From NCBI GenBank assembly GCA_900318855.1, contig ONMG01000013.1, positions 1 through 6,730 on the forward strand: 6,730 bases of DNA. The letters run 5' to 3'. Positions 5,859 through 6,730 of the stretch are shown here, in pieces (position 1 is the stretch's first letter; the number at the start of each line of letters is the position of its first letter). The stretch comes from an uncultured Prevotella sp. GTDB lineage: Bacteria; Bacteroidota; Bacteroidia; Bacteroidales; Bacteroidaceae. The notes below the pieces were generated by a model. The model worked only from the letters and a program-made list of their open reading frames with translations, was not told the origin of the DNA and did no database searches. Position numbers and translations under genes: made by a program.

Positions 5859-6730
5859 TTAGAACGCAATAGGCACAGTCAGCTTGAGTGTGACATTGCG
5901 TCCCATATTGTAGATACCCTCTCTTCCGGTTACTTCATTGCGGTCGGCATATTTCAGTCGACTCAGATGACTCTGATAAGCCCGATTAGCAAGATTGGTG
6001 CCTATGAGACTCAACGTGAGCAAACGACGGCCGTGAAGACGAATGTCTGTGCCTGCCGAGGCCGACAGCAGCATATATCCCGGTGTAGCAGTCTCTGTGT
6101 GGTTGTCGCTATAATAATGATTCTGCCTGAGATAGCACTCGGAGCCTGCACGGACATAAAGGTTATTGAAGAGACGCCCATCCCGAATCACATCGTAACG
6201 CACGTCGAGATTCCACCTTGGAGCCGGCGTCATTGGCAGGTATTTGGTGGAGCGCGGCTGGTGCAACTGCACAGCATCGACATAGCTGAAACTATTAGCT
6301 ATGTGCAACCGCTCCACAGGGTGGACATCCACTGACAGCTCACCTCCGAGCAGACGGGCATTGCCCTGGGCATACTGATAGACGGGCAACTGCTCTACCC
6401 GACGGTCAGTACGGCGCGTATAGATGTAGTTATCAATGAAATTGGCAAAGAGCGAGAGCTCCGCCTTCACTTTCCGAGAAGTGACGTCCCATCCGGCGTC
6501 CACCTGCCAACTGTGTTCAGCTTTCAGCTGATTGTCGCCAAGCTCATAACGGAACGTGCCTTCATGCTCGCCGTTGGCACTGAGCTCACTCAGATTGGGA
6601 GCCCGATAGCCTCTGGACAGATTGACCCGGAAATGCTGCTGCCCCAGCGTGTAGACGCCGCCCACACTGCCCGTGAGCGCATTGAAATGACGGGTAAAAG
6701 CATTGAAATAGTCCTTCAGAGCAAAGCCGT
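5859..6730 (-). CDS. TonB-dependent outer-membrane receptor, C-terminal part (5' end outside window)
   Basis: The frame is open from the right edge to the stop at 5859-5861, giving the last 289 residues. They are typical of the distal beta-barrel of a TonB-dependent receptor, which imports iron complexes, cobalamin, zinc or glycans in an energy-coupled way. Visible signs are the conserved barrel motif SRGYRAPNLSEL followed by NGEHEGT, alternating amphipathic strands, and a terminal LTVPIAF ending in phenylalanine, the usual BAM insertion signal. The late motif NLANRAYQSHLSRLKY and the following NMGRN resemble the ends of siderophore-, heme- or zinc-type (ZnuD/CirA-like) receptors more than SusC proteins, but the substrate cannot be decided without the plug domain. 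It converges on the tRNA-His unit. The GTG at 6665 is internal, not a start: the same frame continues to the edge (FALKDYFNAF). Confidence 0.9.
   Translation of the reverse strand, partial: GFALKDYFNAFTRHFNALTGSVGGVYTLGQQHFRVNLSRGYRAPNLSELSANGEHEGTFRYELGDNQLKAEHSWQVDAGWDVTSRKVKAELSLFANFIDNYIYTRRTDRRVEQLPVYQYAQGNARLLGGELSVDVHPVERLHIANSFSYVDAVQLHQPRSTKYLPMTPAPRWNLDVRYDVIRDGRLFNNLYVRAGSECYLRQNHYYSDNHTETATPGYMLLSASAGTDIRLHGRRLLTLSLIGTNLANRAYQSHLSRLKYADRNEVTGREGIYNMGRNVTLKLTVPIAF

Noticed and set aside
5832..6335. + strand open frame across the hairpin and the receptor gene
   Set aside because: It starts inside the terminator hairpin and lies antisense to a clear TonB-receptor barrel.

Overview
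The window looks like a chromosomal segment of a Bacteroidales bacterium, most likely a Prevotella-type organism. Three things support this. Promoters fit the Bacteroidetes pattern (TTTG, about 19-20 nt, then TAnnTTTG). Start codons lack convincing Shine-Dalgarno sequences. The protein variants are the Bacteroidales ones, such as an LptE ending in FNATVANW and a SecG with a QESKGGGL motif. Genes are densely packed and GC-rich, and there is no sign of mobile DNA.

Layout: positions 1-187 hold no gene I can name. They contain a terminator-like hairpin that runs directly into a clear promoter. Six genes then follow on the + strand with short gaps: rlmN (23S rRNA/tRNA adenine-C2 methyltransferase), a pdxA homologue, a sigma-54 activator without a sensory domain, lptE (outer-membrane LPS-assembly lipoprotein), an uncharacterised TPR-tail protein, and secG (translocon subunit). 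A second promoter-like box sits just before the sigma-54 activator, so lptE, the TPR protein and secG may form a sub-operon led by that regulator. After secG come a possible terminator, a well-formed promoter and a tRNA-His gene with its own terminator. A long hairpin then separates this block from a convergent gene on the - strand, the C-terminal barrel portion of a TonB-dependent outer-membrane receptor that runs off the right edge.

Functionally, the block combines translation (rlmN, tRNA-His), a supposed vitamin B6 gene and envelope biogenesis (LptE, SecG). The most striking feature is the pdxA homologue. It is full length and clearly in the PdxA family, but the three metal-binding histidines and several substrate-binding residues are all replaced. 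It is unlikely to be the annotated dehydrogenase and may be a repurposed pseudoenzyme.
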